Made by a program: the position numbers and the translations under genes. From Bacteroidota bacterium (GTDB lineage Bacteria; Bacteroidota; Bacteroidia; Chitinophagales; Saprospiraceae): 32,211 nucleotides of DNA. Below, piece by piece: positions 15,805 through 24,600 of this stretch (within the stretch, counting starts at the first letter, position 1; the number at the start of each line of letters is the position of its first letter). The stretch covers positions 1 to 32,211 of the forward strand of contig JAFMDF010000076.1 in the NCBI GenBank assembly GCA_017857395.1, read 5' to 3'. Below the pieces are notes generated by a model. The model saw nothing but the letters and a program-made list of their open reading frames with translations. It had not been told where the DNA came from and made no database searches.

Positions 15805-18800
15805 ATGATGTCAAAAATAAAATGGAGTCTTTTCCTAATAGGGTTATTGTTGATGGCCTGCCAAAACTATACGACAAAATCAAGCAATACTACCAACCTT
15901 ACGAAAGCACCAACTATTGATTTAACCAATAAACGCATCTTATTCTTAGGCAATAGTATCACCCATAATGGTTTATATGTGAGCCTGCTTGAATATGCTT
16001 TACGCAAAGAGTATCCAAACCAAAAAATAGACCTTATTAGCATTGGCTTAGGAAGCGAAACCGTTTCTGGTTTGACAGAATCCGACCATCCTTACCCCAG
16101 ACCTTGTTTGTCAGAACGAATAGACCGAGCAATAACAGCTGTTCAACCAGATTTGATTATTGCGACGTATGGCATAAATGATGGTATTTATCACCCACCA
16201 TCTGCGGAACGATTAATTGCTTATCAAACTGGCATTCAACAGTTAATTCAAAAAGCGAAGACGGCAAATTCACAATTGATTTTACTCAGTCCTACGCCTT
16301 TTGATGCATTGCCTATAACTAAACGATTAGCAGCTATAAATGCACCAGAATTTAGCTATAAATCGCCTTATGAAAAATACGATGAGGTGTTATCAGAATA
16401 TAGTAATTGGTTGAATACTTTGGAAAATCAAGTGCTAAAAGTAATTGATTGGCATACAGCGATTAATCAAGATTTAATCGAAAAAAGAAAAACTAAGCCC
16501 TCTTTTAGCTATGCGAAAGATGGCATTCACCCGAATGAAGCAGGACATTTATTAATGGCGCAATTATTTTTGAAAGGGGTGAATCTAAACGCTGTAAATG
16601 CCCATTTAACGGATTATAACCAAATTCAAAAAGATACTTTTTTTCAAAAGATACATCGTGCCAGAACCAATCGGTCGGAAAGATGGCGTAATTATATAGG
16701 CTACACTAGAGGAAAAACGGTTAAAGCCATTTCGCCTAAATCCCAATTGATTATCATGGGCGGTCAATCCAATATGTCTGGTTTAGGAAAGAAGGAAAAT
16801 TTAGCGGACACCAAATTATCTAAAAATATTGCCTTTATTAATTATGGTTTAACGGGTAACTTTAAAATACATCCAGACCGTTTTGGCCCAGAATATGGAC
16901 TTTCTGAAAAATTGAATGAAGCATTTCCTTATCAGCATTTTACATTATTAAAATATTCGATTGGCGGCGCTTCTTTATTAGATTGGGCACCGAATTACAG
17001 CAAAGAAAAAGCGGAAATTACTGGAAATGCTAAATTTGGAAATGTCTATGCACAATGTTTTGAAAAAGTCGATAGCCTAATGAAAAATGAGGTTGTTGAA
17101 CCTGCGGCTTTTCTATGGATGCAAGGAGAAAGAGATGCTCGTATTCCCGAAGCAGGGAAAGATTATTACCAAAATTTTAAACAGCTAATTGAGTCTATTC
17201 GAGGAAAATTAGATAAACCGAATTTGCCTTTTATTTTTGGAATGGTCAATCCGCCAGCCGAAAAATATGCCGCATTAACAACTGTTAGAGCTGCCCAACG
17301 AAAAATAGCTAAAGACTTGCCCAATGTTTTTATTATCGAAACAGATGATTTAGAAAAACTAAAAGACAATTTGCATTACAATGCGGCGGGACAAATGGAA
17401 TTGGGGCATCGTTTTGGCGAACAATTAAAGGTTTTATTAGCTCAACAACAACGCTCCAATCAATTGGCACTTTTGCCAGCTTATGAAGAAAAAGCGAGTA
17501 CTACAGATTGGTTAATTGAAAAATTGGATACGCAAGCAGCAATATTTCAGAAAGATGGAAAAGAACTAGTCATTAGCAATGGCTTAGTCAGTAGAACTTT
17601 TAGCATAAGTCCAAATTTTGCAACCACCAGTTATAAAAACTTACAAACGAAAGAAGAATATATTCGTGCGGTCAAACCAGAAGCGACGATTATGATAGAT
17701 AGCGTTACTTATCCTATTGGCGGATTAATTGGACAAAAAGAAATGGGCTATTTATTACCAGAATGGTTAGCAGAAATGAAAGCAGATTCTGCCGCTTTTG
17801 GGTTTACAAAATTTGAAGTAAAAGATTTAGAAGAACGATTTAAATGGAAAAAAACAAGATGGGCGACTACTTCCCAACATCAAGCCAAAGGCAAGGAAAT
17901 TATCTGCTATTATCAACATTCATTGCCTAACCTAAAAGGAATTACCGTAAAAATCCATTATGAAATTTATGATAATATTCCGTTGATTTCTAAATGGCTA
18001 ACGGTAGAAAACAAGGGCACTCAGCAAATAAAAATCAATCATTTTACCAGCGAAATAATTGCTCATCCAGAAAAAAATAATTTTGTAGATATTCCAAAAA
18101 AATGGGATTACCCTAACCTCTATTTAGAAAATGATTATGCTTTTAGTGGGATGACTTATGATGAGTCTAACCAAGCTTTGACTTGGGAAGTTGACCCAGC
18201 ATACACTTCGCAAGTCAATTGGGAACGTAAAATGCCTTGTGTTTTAAAAAGCCAACCTAAAATTGGTCCACAAGTACAATTGGAGCAAGGCAAATCTTTT
18301 GAAAGTTTTCGCACTTTTATTCTCGCTTTAGACAACGGAGACAGAGAAAGAAATACCCTTGCCAAAAGAAAAATGTATCGAACACTTGCGCCTTGGGCAA
18401 CTGAAAACCCCATTTTCATGCACTTAACTTCTACTGACCCAGTAATTGTCAAAAGCGCCATTGACCAATGTGTGGAAACGGGGTATGAGATGGTCATTCT
18501 TAGTTTTGGAAGTGGTTTGAATATGGAAGATACATCGACTGCGAATATTCAAAAATTTAAGGCATTAGCTGATTATGCGCATAGCAAAAACATTCAATTA
18601 GGTGGCTATTCTCTTTTTTCTAGTCGTCAAATAGATGATGAAACAGATGTAGTAGATATAAAAACAGGCTTACCTGGTGGCGCTAAGTTTGGTGGTCATG
18701 CACCTTGTGGAGGCAGTAAATGGGGCTTGTCTTATTTTCAAAAATTACAAACCTTTTTGAATCAAACAGGTTTTGATATATTGGAACATGATGGGCCGTA

Positions 18801-19581
18801 TCCAGGTGATTTTTGCGCTTCCGAAAACCATCCTGGGCATGTGGATTATTATGATTCACAATGGACACAATGGCGGCAAACGACCGATTTTTATAAATGG
18901 ATTAGACAAGCAGGTATTTATACCAATATTCCAGATTTTTACTTTTTAAGTGGTTCTAATAAAGTGGGCATTGGTTATCGAGAGGTGAATTGGTCTTTGC
19001 CCAGAGCACAACAAATTATCTTAGGTCGCCAAAATATCTATGATGGCACTTGGACAAAAACACCAAGTATGAATTGGACGTTTGTACCATTGACGGAATA
19101 TCACGGTGGTGGAAAAGACGCCACTTTAGAACCACTTTCCGAACACTTAGATAGCTATGCCGCCCACATGACTCAGAATTATAAATCAGGGGTGCAGGCT
19201 TGTTATCGAGGTCCAAGGTTATATGACACGGAAGCGACGAAAAACTTAGTTAAATCTAATATTGACCATTACAAAAAATATCGAGATATATTGAATGCTG
19301 ATGTTATCCATTTGCGCCGTCCAGATGGCAGAGATTGGGATGGTATTTTACATGCCGACCCACAATTGCCGATTAAAGGATATGCGGTTTTGTACAATCC
19401 TTTGCCTTATGCGATTGAACGAGAGATTAGTTTACCCCTTTATTATACGGGATTAAAAAATAATGCAGTCATTAGTATTAATGGCGCTGCCTTTCAACCT
19501 TATGATTTGGATAGAAATTATCAAATAAATCTCCATGTGGAAATTCCTGCATCGGGGCATGTTTGGGTATTGATCAAATAA
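15805..19581 (+). CDS. Multidomain lipoprotein: SGNH esterase + SASA esterase + glycosidase-like
   Basis: 1258 residues; lipobox LLMAC with C19. The ATG at 15808 is an equally good start. Domain 1 (about 42-260) is an SGNH/GDSL hydrolase: S51 in LFLGNSIT, N125 in YGIND, D239/H242 in DGIHP. Domain 2 (about 312-545) is sialate-O-acetylesterase-like: S322 in GGQSNM, WMQGERDA (438-445) and D521/H524 in DNLHYN. Domain 3 (about 575-1258) starts with beta-sandwich strands and continues into a TIM-barrel-like part with FDILEHDGPYPGD (990-1002), resembling alpha-galactosidase/GH36-type enzymes; D996 is a candidate nucleophile. Together these would remove acyl groups and cleave a sugar from one decorated glycan at the cell surface. 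The two esterase domains are confident; the third is tentative. It is monocistronic as far as can be seen. Confidence 0.85.
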   Translation: MMSKIKWSLFLIGLLLMACQNYTTKSSNTTNLTKAPTIDLTNKRILFLGNSITHNGLYVSLLEYALRKEYPNQKIDLISIGLGSETVSGLTESDHPYPRPCLSERIDRAITAVQPDLIIATYGINDGIYHPPSAERLIAYQTGIQQLIQKAKTANSQLILLSPTPFDALPITKRLAAINAPEFSYKSPYEKYDEVLSEYSNWLNTLENQVLKVIDWHTAINQDLIEKRKTKPSFSYAKDGIHPNEAGHLLMAQLFLKGVNLNAVNAHLTDYNQIQKDTFFQKIHRARTNRSERWRNYIGYTRGKTVKAISPKSQLIIMGGQSNMSGLGKKENLADTKLSKNIAFINYGLTGNFKIHPDRFGPEYGLSEKLNEAFPYQHFTLLKYSIGGASLLDWAPNYSKEKAEITGNAKFGNVYAQCFEKVDSLMKNEVVEPAAFLWMQGERDARIPEAGKDYYQNFKQLIESIRGKLDKPNLPFIFGMVNPPAEKYAALTTVRAAQRKIAKDLPNVFIIETDDLEKLKDNLHYNAAGQMELGHRFGEQLKVLLAQQQRSNQLALLPAYEEKASTTDWLIEKLDTQAAIFQKDGKELVISNGLVSRTFSISPNFATTSYKNLQTKEEYIRAVKPEATIMIDSVTYPIGGLIGQKEMGYLLPEWLAEMKADSAAFGFTKFEVKDLEERFKWKKTRWATTSQHQAKGKEIICYYQHSLPNLKGITVKIHYEIYDNIPLISKWLTVENKGTQQIKINHFTSEIIAHPEKNNFVDIPKKWDYPNLYLENDYAFSGMTYDESNQALTWEVDPAYTSQVNWERKMPCVLKSQPKIGPQVQLEQGKSFESFRTFILALDNGDRERNTLAKRKMYRTLAPWATENPIFMHLTSTDPVIVKSAIDQCVETGYEMVILSFGSGLNMEDTSTANIQKFKALADYAHSKNIQLGGYSLFSSRQIDDETDVVDIKTGLPGGAKFGGHAPCGGSKWGLSYFQKLQTFLNQTGFDILEHDGPYPGDFCASENHPGHVDYYDSQWTQWRQTTDFYKWIRQAGIYTNIPDFYFLSGSNKVGIGYREVNWSLPRAQQIILGRQNIYDGTWTKTPSMNWTFVPLTEYHGGGKDATLEPLSEHLDSYAAHMTQNYKSGVQACYRGPRLYDTEATKNLVKSNIDHYKKYRDILNADVIHLRRPDGRDWDGILHADPQLPIKGYAVLYNPLPYAIEREISLPLYYTGLKNNAVISINGAAFQPYDLDRNYQINLHVEIPASGHVWVLIK

Positions 19582-19696
19582 AATATTTCAGTAGTAGGTA
19601 CACTAAATTGATTACATTCCCAACTTTTGTTTTGATAGGGAAAAGATTTACTAAATCTCCCCCTATAGATTGGATGAAACTCCCTAATTTTAAGCT

Positions 19697-20554
19697 GTGA
19701 AAAATATACTAAAAAAATTAAACGAGCCTTTTCCAGAAGATATATCGCTGCAACATAATATCCGTTCTATTGTAGGCGTCGGCGTGTTTGTTACTGTGTT
19801 TCTATATCTATTGCGCCCTTTTGGGCTTGACAATTACCCTGGTGGTAAATTATTGATTTGTATTAAATTTGGCTTAGTAACGGTGTTTGCAGGATTGAGC
19901 TACGACCTATTTGGGATCTATGTCTTAGGTTTAAAAAAAGACCTGCCTTCTTGGACTTTGTGGAAATGGATAGTGAGTGCTATCTTTTTAATTCTTTTTA
20001 TTAGTATTTGTAATTATCTCTTTATGATGACCCTAATGGCTTGGGGTGGCTTTAGTTGGTATAACTTTTTCTACATGATTACCAGCACATTTGCCGTAGG
20101 TATTTTTCCCATTATTTTTTCTGGTATGCTTGTTCAAATGAATGCCTACAAGCGCAATCAGATTCAAGCAAAAGATATGCAAGCAGCCCTATCGCCTAAG
20201 CAAACGAAAGTGCATACTATTATTCTCGCTGGTGAAAATAGTCGGGAAGATTATTTATTTCCCTTTGCAGACCTACTTTACATTGAAGCCATGCAAAATT
20301 ATGTATCGGTTTGTCATTTTAAAGCAGGAACAATAGAAAAAACAGTCTTTCGTAGTACGATTAAACGGATGGAAACACAAACTATGGGTTCTCCTTTAAT
20401 CCGTTGTCATCGCTCCTTCATGGTTAATGCCAATTTAATTGAAAAAGTAGCAGGTAATGCACAAGGCTTACGACTTACCCTAAAAGGTTTGCCTGATTTT
20501 GAAGTGCCTGTTTCTCGTAAATATATTCCTACCTTGAAAAAATTGATGGCTTAA
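19697..20554 (+). CDS. Membrane-bound LytTR-family transcription regulator (1)
   Basis: 285 residues, starting at GTG (19697), which gives MKNILKKLNEPF; no ATG upstream fits. Four hydrophobic segments (about 24-46, 53-76, 87-110, 122-146) are followed by a linker and a LytTR DNA-binding domain (about 175-285) with LLYIEAMQNYVSV, the FRSTIKRME segment and RCHRSFMVNANLI, the family signature. Such proteins bind DNA while anchored in the inner membrane, without a receiver domain. The membrane protein at 20973 lies downstream across a palindromic element with its own promoter, so co-transcription is not certain. A second gene of the same design is at 23722. Signal and targets are unknown. Confidence 0.9.
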   Translation: MKNILKKLNEPFPEDISLQHNIRSIVGVGVFVTVFLYLLRPFGLDNYPGGKLLICIKFGLVTVFAGLSYDLFGIYVLGLKKDLPSWTLWKWIVSAIFLILFISICNYLFMMTLMAWGGFSWYNFFYMITSTFAVGIFPIIFSGMLVQMNAYKRNQIQAKDMQAALSPKQTKVHTIILAGENSREDYLFPFADLLYIEAMQNYVSVCHFKAGTIEKTVFRSTIKRMETQTMGSPLIRCHRSFMVNANLIEKVAGNAQGLRLTLKGLPDFEVPVSRKYIPTLKKLMA

Positions 20555-20575
20555 CTGGTAGCAAAGAATGAAGGT

Positions 20576-20780
20576 AGACTGTTCAGAATAATGAAGATAC
20601 ATGCGTTTTTTCTTTCCTAATTTTTGAAAAGTCACGAGACCTGTGATTAGGTTAGCCAAATCTTAAATCATAGTTCATAAATCTTAAATCATAAATCTGT
20701 CATGTAAAAATAGATGGATTTATGATGTATGAACTATGATTTTTGATTTATGATTGACTGTACTAAATACAGAATAGCCT
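20576..20780. repeat. Palindromic MITE-like element, copy B (205 bp)
   Basis: The ends are agactgttcagaat (20576-20589) and atacagaatagcct (20767-20780), inverted with about 11 of 14 bases matching the family end. Between them is a long hairpin: arm 20658-20698 against arm 20717-20755, of aaatcat/atgattt units. The loop tgtcatgtaaaaatagatgg is the reverse complement of the loop in copy A with two differences. No protein is encoded. Confidence 0.65.
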
Positions 20781-20895
20781 ATCCTAAAATTTTGACAATA
20801 AACCCTTTGCCCCTTGTCATTTATCCCAGCCCTTGATAATTGCCCCTACATCTTGACAGTTATCCCTTTTTTTAGCAACGATAATCATTCTTTCC

Positions 20896-20903
20896 TACCT
20901 TTG
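20896..20903 (+). promoter_or_regulatory. Bacteroidota promoter TTTA-N21-TACCTTTG
   Basis: An exact TAnnTTTG box with TTTA at 20871-20874, 70 bases before the chosen ATG at 20973. It decides the start: longer versions of the gene would begin upstream of the promoter. Confidence 0.6.
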
Positions 20904-20972
20904 AATTCAAGTCATCACCCGACTGATTTTCTTTACTTCTTTTATTCAATTAATCATTTACTCCTTTCAACT

Positions 20973-21686
20973 ATGAAAACCGTCTCTTCTATTATTATGA
21001 TGCTGCATGTGGCTGCTGGCTTTTCCAGTTTGCTTTTATTTTGGATTCCTGCTTTCACCAAAAAAGGAGGAATTAACCATGTCAGAGTTGGTAAAATTTA
21101 TATGTGGTTGATGTGGATAGTCGTGATTACTGCGGCCATATTAAGTATTAAAAATTTATACATTGGTCGAATTGAAGCAGCGGCGTTTTTAGGTTTTCTA
21201 ACCTTTATTACCGCTAACCCACTTTGGAAAGGTATTGCCATTTTAAATCATAAAAAAGGACTCTCCAAATCCTTTCAACGGAATCATTTACTATTTGAAA
21301 TAATGATTCTGATAACAGGCGCCCTATTATTGGGATACGGTATTTATCTACAAGGCAAAGGAGGTGCTATTTTAATGATAATTTTTGGAATCTTGGGCGT
21401 TAGCAATTTTAAACCTGTGATAAAATTAATAAAAAATCCGCCCCAAAAAATGGATTGGTTTATGGAGCATGTCAAAGATATGATTACCACAGGAATTGCA
21501 GCTTATACTGCCTTTTTTGCCTTTGGTGGCCGAACTTATTTAGGGGAAATATTTACTGGGTATTGGATGATTGTTCCTTGGGTAGCGCCTACGATTATTG
21601 GTGTTTTTGCGATGAAGTATTTGGAGAAATATTATGCGAAGAAGAAGAAGGTAGGTCAGGTAACGGCAAGTCCTGTAATTGGTTAA
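20973..21686 (+). CDS. Multi-pass membrane protein, DUF2306-like
   Basis: 237 residues starting at ATG 20973 (MKTVSSIIMMLHVAAG). An in-frame start 159 bp upstream is rejected because a promoter box lies in between. Six to seven hydrophobic segments alternate with short charged loops. The first segment contains MLHVAAGFSSLLLFW followed by HVRVGKIYMWLM, a His-bearing two-helix pattern seen in DUF2306 and related small membrane proteins, and another His occurs in the EHVKD loop. The conserved His could bind haem or metal, but this is inference. It sits after the LytTR regulator at 19697, a plausible controller. The membrane location is certain; the family name is moderate. Confidence 0.8.
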   Translation: MKTVSSIIMMLHVAAGFSSLLLFWIPAFTKKGGINHVRVGKIYMWLMWIVVITAAILSIKNLYIGRIEAAAFLGFLTFITANPLWKGIAILNHKKGLSKSFQRNHLLFEIMILITGALLLGYGIYLQGKGGAILMIIFGILGVSNFKPVIKLIKNPPQKMDWFMEHVKDMITTGIAAYTAFFAFGGRTYLGEIFTGYWMIVPWVAPTIIGVFAMKYLEKYYAKKKKVGQVTASPVIG

Positions 21687-21701
21687 GGCGAAATAAAATA
21701 A

Positions 21702-21899
21702 AAAGGATGGTTTTTAATAAATTATCGAACGAGTCTATCTTTTCAAGTTAAGTATCATAAAAATAGAGGGTTAGCGATGCAGCCTTTTTTACAAATTGGC
21801 ATCAGTCCTTATACTCAGAAAACAGGAAATAACGAAGCGGTAATGCGCCCAATAATGCTAGGGATGACTATTGATATTCCTTATGATATTTATAAATAA
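21702..21899 (+). pseudogene. C-terminal remnant of an outer-membrane barrel gene
   Basis: A 65-codon open stretch without a proper start follows an in-frame stop at 21699. It reads as alternating strands (RTSLSFQVKYHKN, LAMQPFLQIGISP, RPIMLGMTIDIPYDIYK) and ends in a normal stop, just as the last three strands of a barrel protein would. The only internal ATG (21777) would give 40 residues starting mid-strand. It is best read as the surviving end of a gene deleted upstream. The fragment begins 15 bp after the membrane-protein stop. Confidence 0.5.
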
Positions 21900-22029
21900 A
21901 CTGGATGATTCAATCCACTCTCTTCTTTTCTATATAAAAATAATTTAACTAACCTTCGGCATTTTTTAAAATATACGTACCTTCAAGCCAAAATAAAATC
22001 CCTTCCTTATTTACTTAACCAGATTCATC

Positions 22030-23496
22030 ATGTACGTAAAGACTATTATTTCTATTCTCGCAATATTCCTTCTATTGGGCTTTAACCAAAAAGGAATGAC
22101 ACAAACTACTATTGATAAACAGCAAATTATCCAAGAAATGGATAAAGAGTTAAAAAATTATGGCAAAATTGCCCATGAAATTTGGGGTTTAGCCGAATTA
22201 GGATTCCTCGAAGATAAGAGTACTCAAATCCTACAAGACCACCTGAAAAAAGAAGGGTTTACTATTAAAACAGGGGTAGCAGGCATGCCAACTGCTTTTG
22301 TCGCAGAATATGGAAATGGTAAACCTATCATTGGTTTATTAGCAGAATACGATGCCTTACCTGATATGTCGCAGGCAGCAAATCCAACGAAAGGTGCAAA
22401 CGAAGCCCAAAAAGCAGCGGCTGGACATGCTTGTGGACATCACCTTTTTGGAACAGGCTCTATGGCAGCGGCGATTCATGTCAAGAACTGGCTAAAAAAG
22501 ACGGGTACTGCTGGAACAATTCGCTTATATGGTACGCCAGCGGAAGAAGGTGGTGGTGGAAAAGTTTATATGGTTCGAGCAGGTTTATTTGATGATGCTG
22601 ATGCCGTTTTATCTTGGCATCCAGGGGATGAAAATAATGCAGATGCTGGGTCTTCTTTAGCGGCTATTTCTATCCGTTTTCGATTTAAAGGGATTGCAGC
22701 ACATGCGGCTGGTGCGCCTTGGCGAGGTCGAAGTGCATTAGACGGCGTCGAGGCCATGAATTATATGGTCAATATGATGCGAGAACATATCACCCCAGAT
22801 TCTAGAATTCATTATGCTATTTTAAATGGGGCAAAAGCACCGAATATCGTTCCTGCTTTTGCGGAAGTGGCGTACATTATTCGCCATCCAGATATGCGAG
22901 AATGTAAAGCGATGATTGATAGAGTGATTCTTGCAGCTAATGCAGCTGCCATGGGTACCGAAACAGAAGTTAGTCATGAAGTTATTACAGGCTATTTTAA
23001 TAAATTACCGAATAAAACTTTAGCAGAAGTCATGCACGCTAATTTGGAAATAGTTGGTGGAGTGAATTATACCGAAACAGAACGTCAATTTGCAACGGAG
23101 ATTATGACATCCTACGAAACTAAAGGTAAAACACCAGAAACGGCAAAAAAAGTAAAACCACTAGAAGTTATCACGAAAGGTATGGGTGGTTCTACCGATG
23201 TAGGTGATATTAGCTGGGTTCGTCCAACTACAGGAATGCGTGCTGCAACTTGGGTGCCAGGAACGGTAGCACATAGTTGGCAAGCAGTCGCCGCAGGTGG
23301 CACTACGATTGGTCATAAAGGCATGATGGTCGCTGCCAAAACATTGACCCTAACTGCATTGGATTTATACCAACAACCTGATAAATTAATTAAAGCCGAA
23401 GCAGAATTATTAGAGCGACGAGGCGGCGATTTTAAATATGAAGCGCTTTTGGGGGATAGAAAACCGCCTTTGGAATATCGGAAAGGGGCGGAATAA
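22030..23496 (+). CDS. Exported M20 amidohydrolase (AbgB-like)
   Basis: 488 residues with a signal peptide (about 1-24). It belongs to the M20D amidohydrolases that cleave an N-acyl amino-acid or aminobenzoyl-glutamate amide bond, here outside the cytoplasm. Visible metal-site motifs are AEYDALP (105-111), GHACGHH (132-138, C135 and H137), TPAEEGGGG (E172/E173), H197 in SWHPGD and H225 in AAHAAGAPWRGRSALDG, the last being the dimerisation-domain His used in catalysis. The length matches AbgB-type enzymes (about 480). The GMGGSTDVGDISW segment near residue 395 is also characteristic of AbgB. The -7-like tacCTTCA at 21978-21985 lies about 45 bp upstream. The precise substrate is open. Confidence 0.9.
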   Translation: MYVKTIISILAIFLLLGFNQKGMTQTTIDKQQIIQEMDKELKNYGKIAHEIWGLAELGFLEDKSTQILQDHLKKEGFTIKTGVAGMPTAFVAEYGNGKPIIGLLAEYDALPDMSQAANPTKGANEAQKAAAGHACGHHLFGTGSMAAAIHVKNWLKKTGTAGTIRLYGTPAEEGGGGKVYMVRAGLFDDADAVLSWHPGDENNADAGSSLAAISIRFRFKGIAAHAAGAPWRGRSALDGVEAMNYMVNMMREHITPDSRIHYAILNGAKAPNIVPAFAEVAYIIRHPDMRECKAMIDRVILAANAAAMGTETEVSHEVITGYFNKLPNKTLAEVMHANLEIVGGVNYTETERQFATEIMTSYETKGKTPETAKKVKPLEVITKGMGGSTDVGDISWVRPTTGMRAATWVPGTVAHSWQAVAAGGTTIGHKGMMVAAKTLTLTALDLYQQPDKLIKAEAELLERRGGDFKYEALLGDRKPPLEYRKGAE

Positions 23497-23550
23497 TGTG
23501 CTAAAGAATTCAGTATTGAATAAAAAATAAACATTAATTACCTCTTTTTA

Positions 23551-23675
23551 TGAGTTGCGGGTTACGAGTTACGGGTTATTGATCGAGTTTAAATCTAAAA
23601 TAGGAATAATGATATTGGTATTACTAAATTAAGCTTAATTCCTAAAAATCAACTCGCAACCCGTAACCCGCAACC
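23551..23675. repeat. Inverted repeat of gagttgcgggtt units
   Basis: Arm tgagttgcgggttacgagtt... (23551-23578) is inverted at 23651-23675 (aactcgcaacccgtaacc...). Each arm is itself made of two or three 7-9-base near-repeats. About 72 A/T-rich bases lie between. It fills most of the 225-bp gap between the amidohydrolase and the second LytTR gene, 46 bases before the latter's start. Confidence 0.7.
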
Positions 23676-23721
23676 ATTCCCACATATTTTGTACTTTAGC
23701 CCCATAAAGAGCTAGAACTAT

Positions 23722-24600
23722 ATGTCGCTTAATCAGACCCGAAATAAATTAGTTGATTTTTTAGGAAGTCCTTTTACTTTGTTGGATAGCAAAGGGGATA
23801 AACTATTCTTAATTATCTTTTGTGGTATTTTTGCGACCTTTTTTATCAATTTTTACGAACCACTTAACATTAGCACTTGGCATCACGATTCTAAAATTGG
23901 TAACTTTTTAACCATCTGGACAGCAGGGCTTTTAGGGGCTATCATTTTAAGTATTACCCAATTTATTTTACGACCCAAATTTAAGTTATTCACTTTCACA
24001 GTAGGGCAATTTCTGCTTTGGGTATTCTTTGAGTTTTTTTTATTAGCCATCCTATTTTTTGTTTTGTACGGAGAGAGTGTATTTCCATTCTGGAAAGAAT
24101 TCTTTCTGGTATTTCGTTACACCATTTCCTTAACCATTATTCCTTATTTTTTGGCTTGCTTGATAATTGCTGTCAAGAAATTGTCTAATCCAATTAAAGT
24201 TAAAGAAGCGCCTGCCATTTCAACACCAATTCCAAAACCTACTCCACCTCTAGCACAACATGCTTTTAAAGATGAAAATGGTAAAATTATGTTGGCGATT
24301 AAACCAACTCAATTATTATTACTAAAATCTGAAAATAATTATACTTCTGTCTTTTTTTTACAAAATGAAAAAATAGAAAAAAAACTCATTCGCACCAATT
24401 TAAAAAAACTAGAAAGCGAATTAACCGAATTTCCTTACCTATTGCGCATTCATCGCTCTTATATGGTCAATTTAGAAAACATCGCTTCTGTTCAACGAAA
24501 AAAAGGCAGTTTTCAAATTCTATTAACGCATTTGCCCGAAATGCCCTTAAAAGTATCTGAAACCTATAAAGCATTTTTTGAAGCACAGATAAAATCATAA
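23722..24600 (+). CDS. Membrane-bound LytTR-family transcription regulator (2)
   Basis: 292 residues: four hydrophobic segments (about 27-45, 58-81, 90-118, 131-151), a Pro-rich linker (TPIPKPTPPLAQ, about 192-203) and a LytTR domain (about 205-290) with LLLLKSENNYTSV, LIRTNLKKLESEL and LRIHRSYMVNLENI. The design is the same as the regulator at 19697, but the sequences differ strongly outside the LytTR core, so this is not a recent duplicate. A TACTTTAG (7 of 8 bases to the -7 box) lies about 30 bases upstream, after the gagttgcggg inverted repeat. The amidohydrolase is upstream and the beta-helix/cytochrome pair downstream; either could be a target. Confidence 0.9.
   Translation: MSLNQTRNKLVDFLGSPFTLLDSKGDKLFLIIFCGIFATFFINFYEPLNISTWHHDSKIGNFLTIWTAGLLGAIILSITQFILRPKFKLFTFTVGQFLLWVFFEFFLLAILFFVLYGESVFPFWKEFFLVFRYTISLTIIPYFLACLIIAVKKLSNPIKVKEAPAISTPIPKPTPPLAQHAFKDENGKIMLAIKPTQLLLLKSENNYTSVFFLQNEKIEKKLIRTNLKKLESELTEFPYLLRIHRSYMVNLENIASVQRKKGSFQILLTHLPEMPLKVSETYKAFFEAQIKS

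Larger units (their letters stand above)
20555..20972. other. Intergenic region: MITE-like element and promoter
   Basis: Nearly half is palindromic element copy B (20576-20780). Then comes a stretch with three cttgacag/cttgata-like units (20812-20860) and a TTTA-N21-TACCTTTG promoter (20871-20903) before the membrane-protein gene. The frame is open from 20814 to the ATG at 20973, but that extension is not protein-like and would include the promoter. Confidence 0.6.

Noticed and set aside
20814-20972. 53-residue N-terminal extension of the membrane protein
   Set aside because: A TTTA-N21-TACCTTTG promoter lies inside it and the residues look like translated leader DNA.
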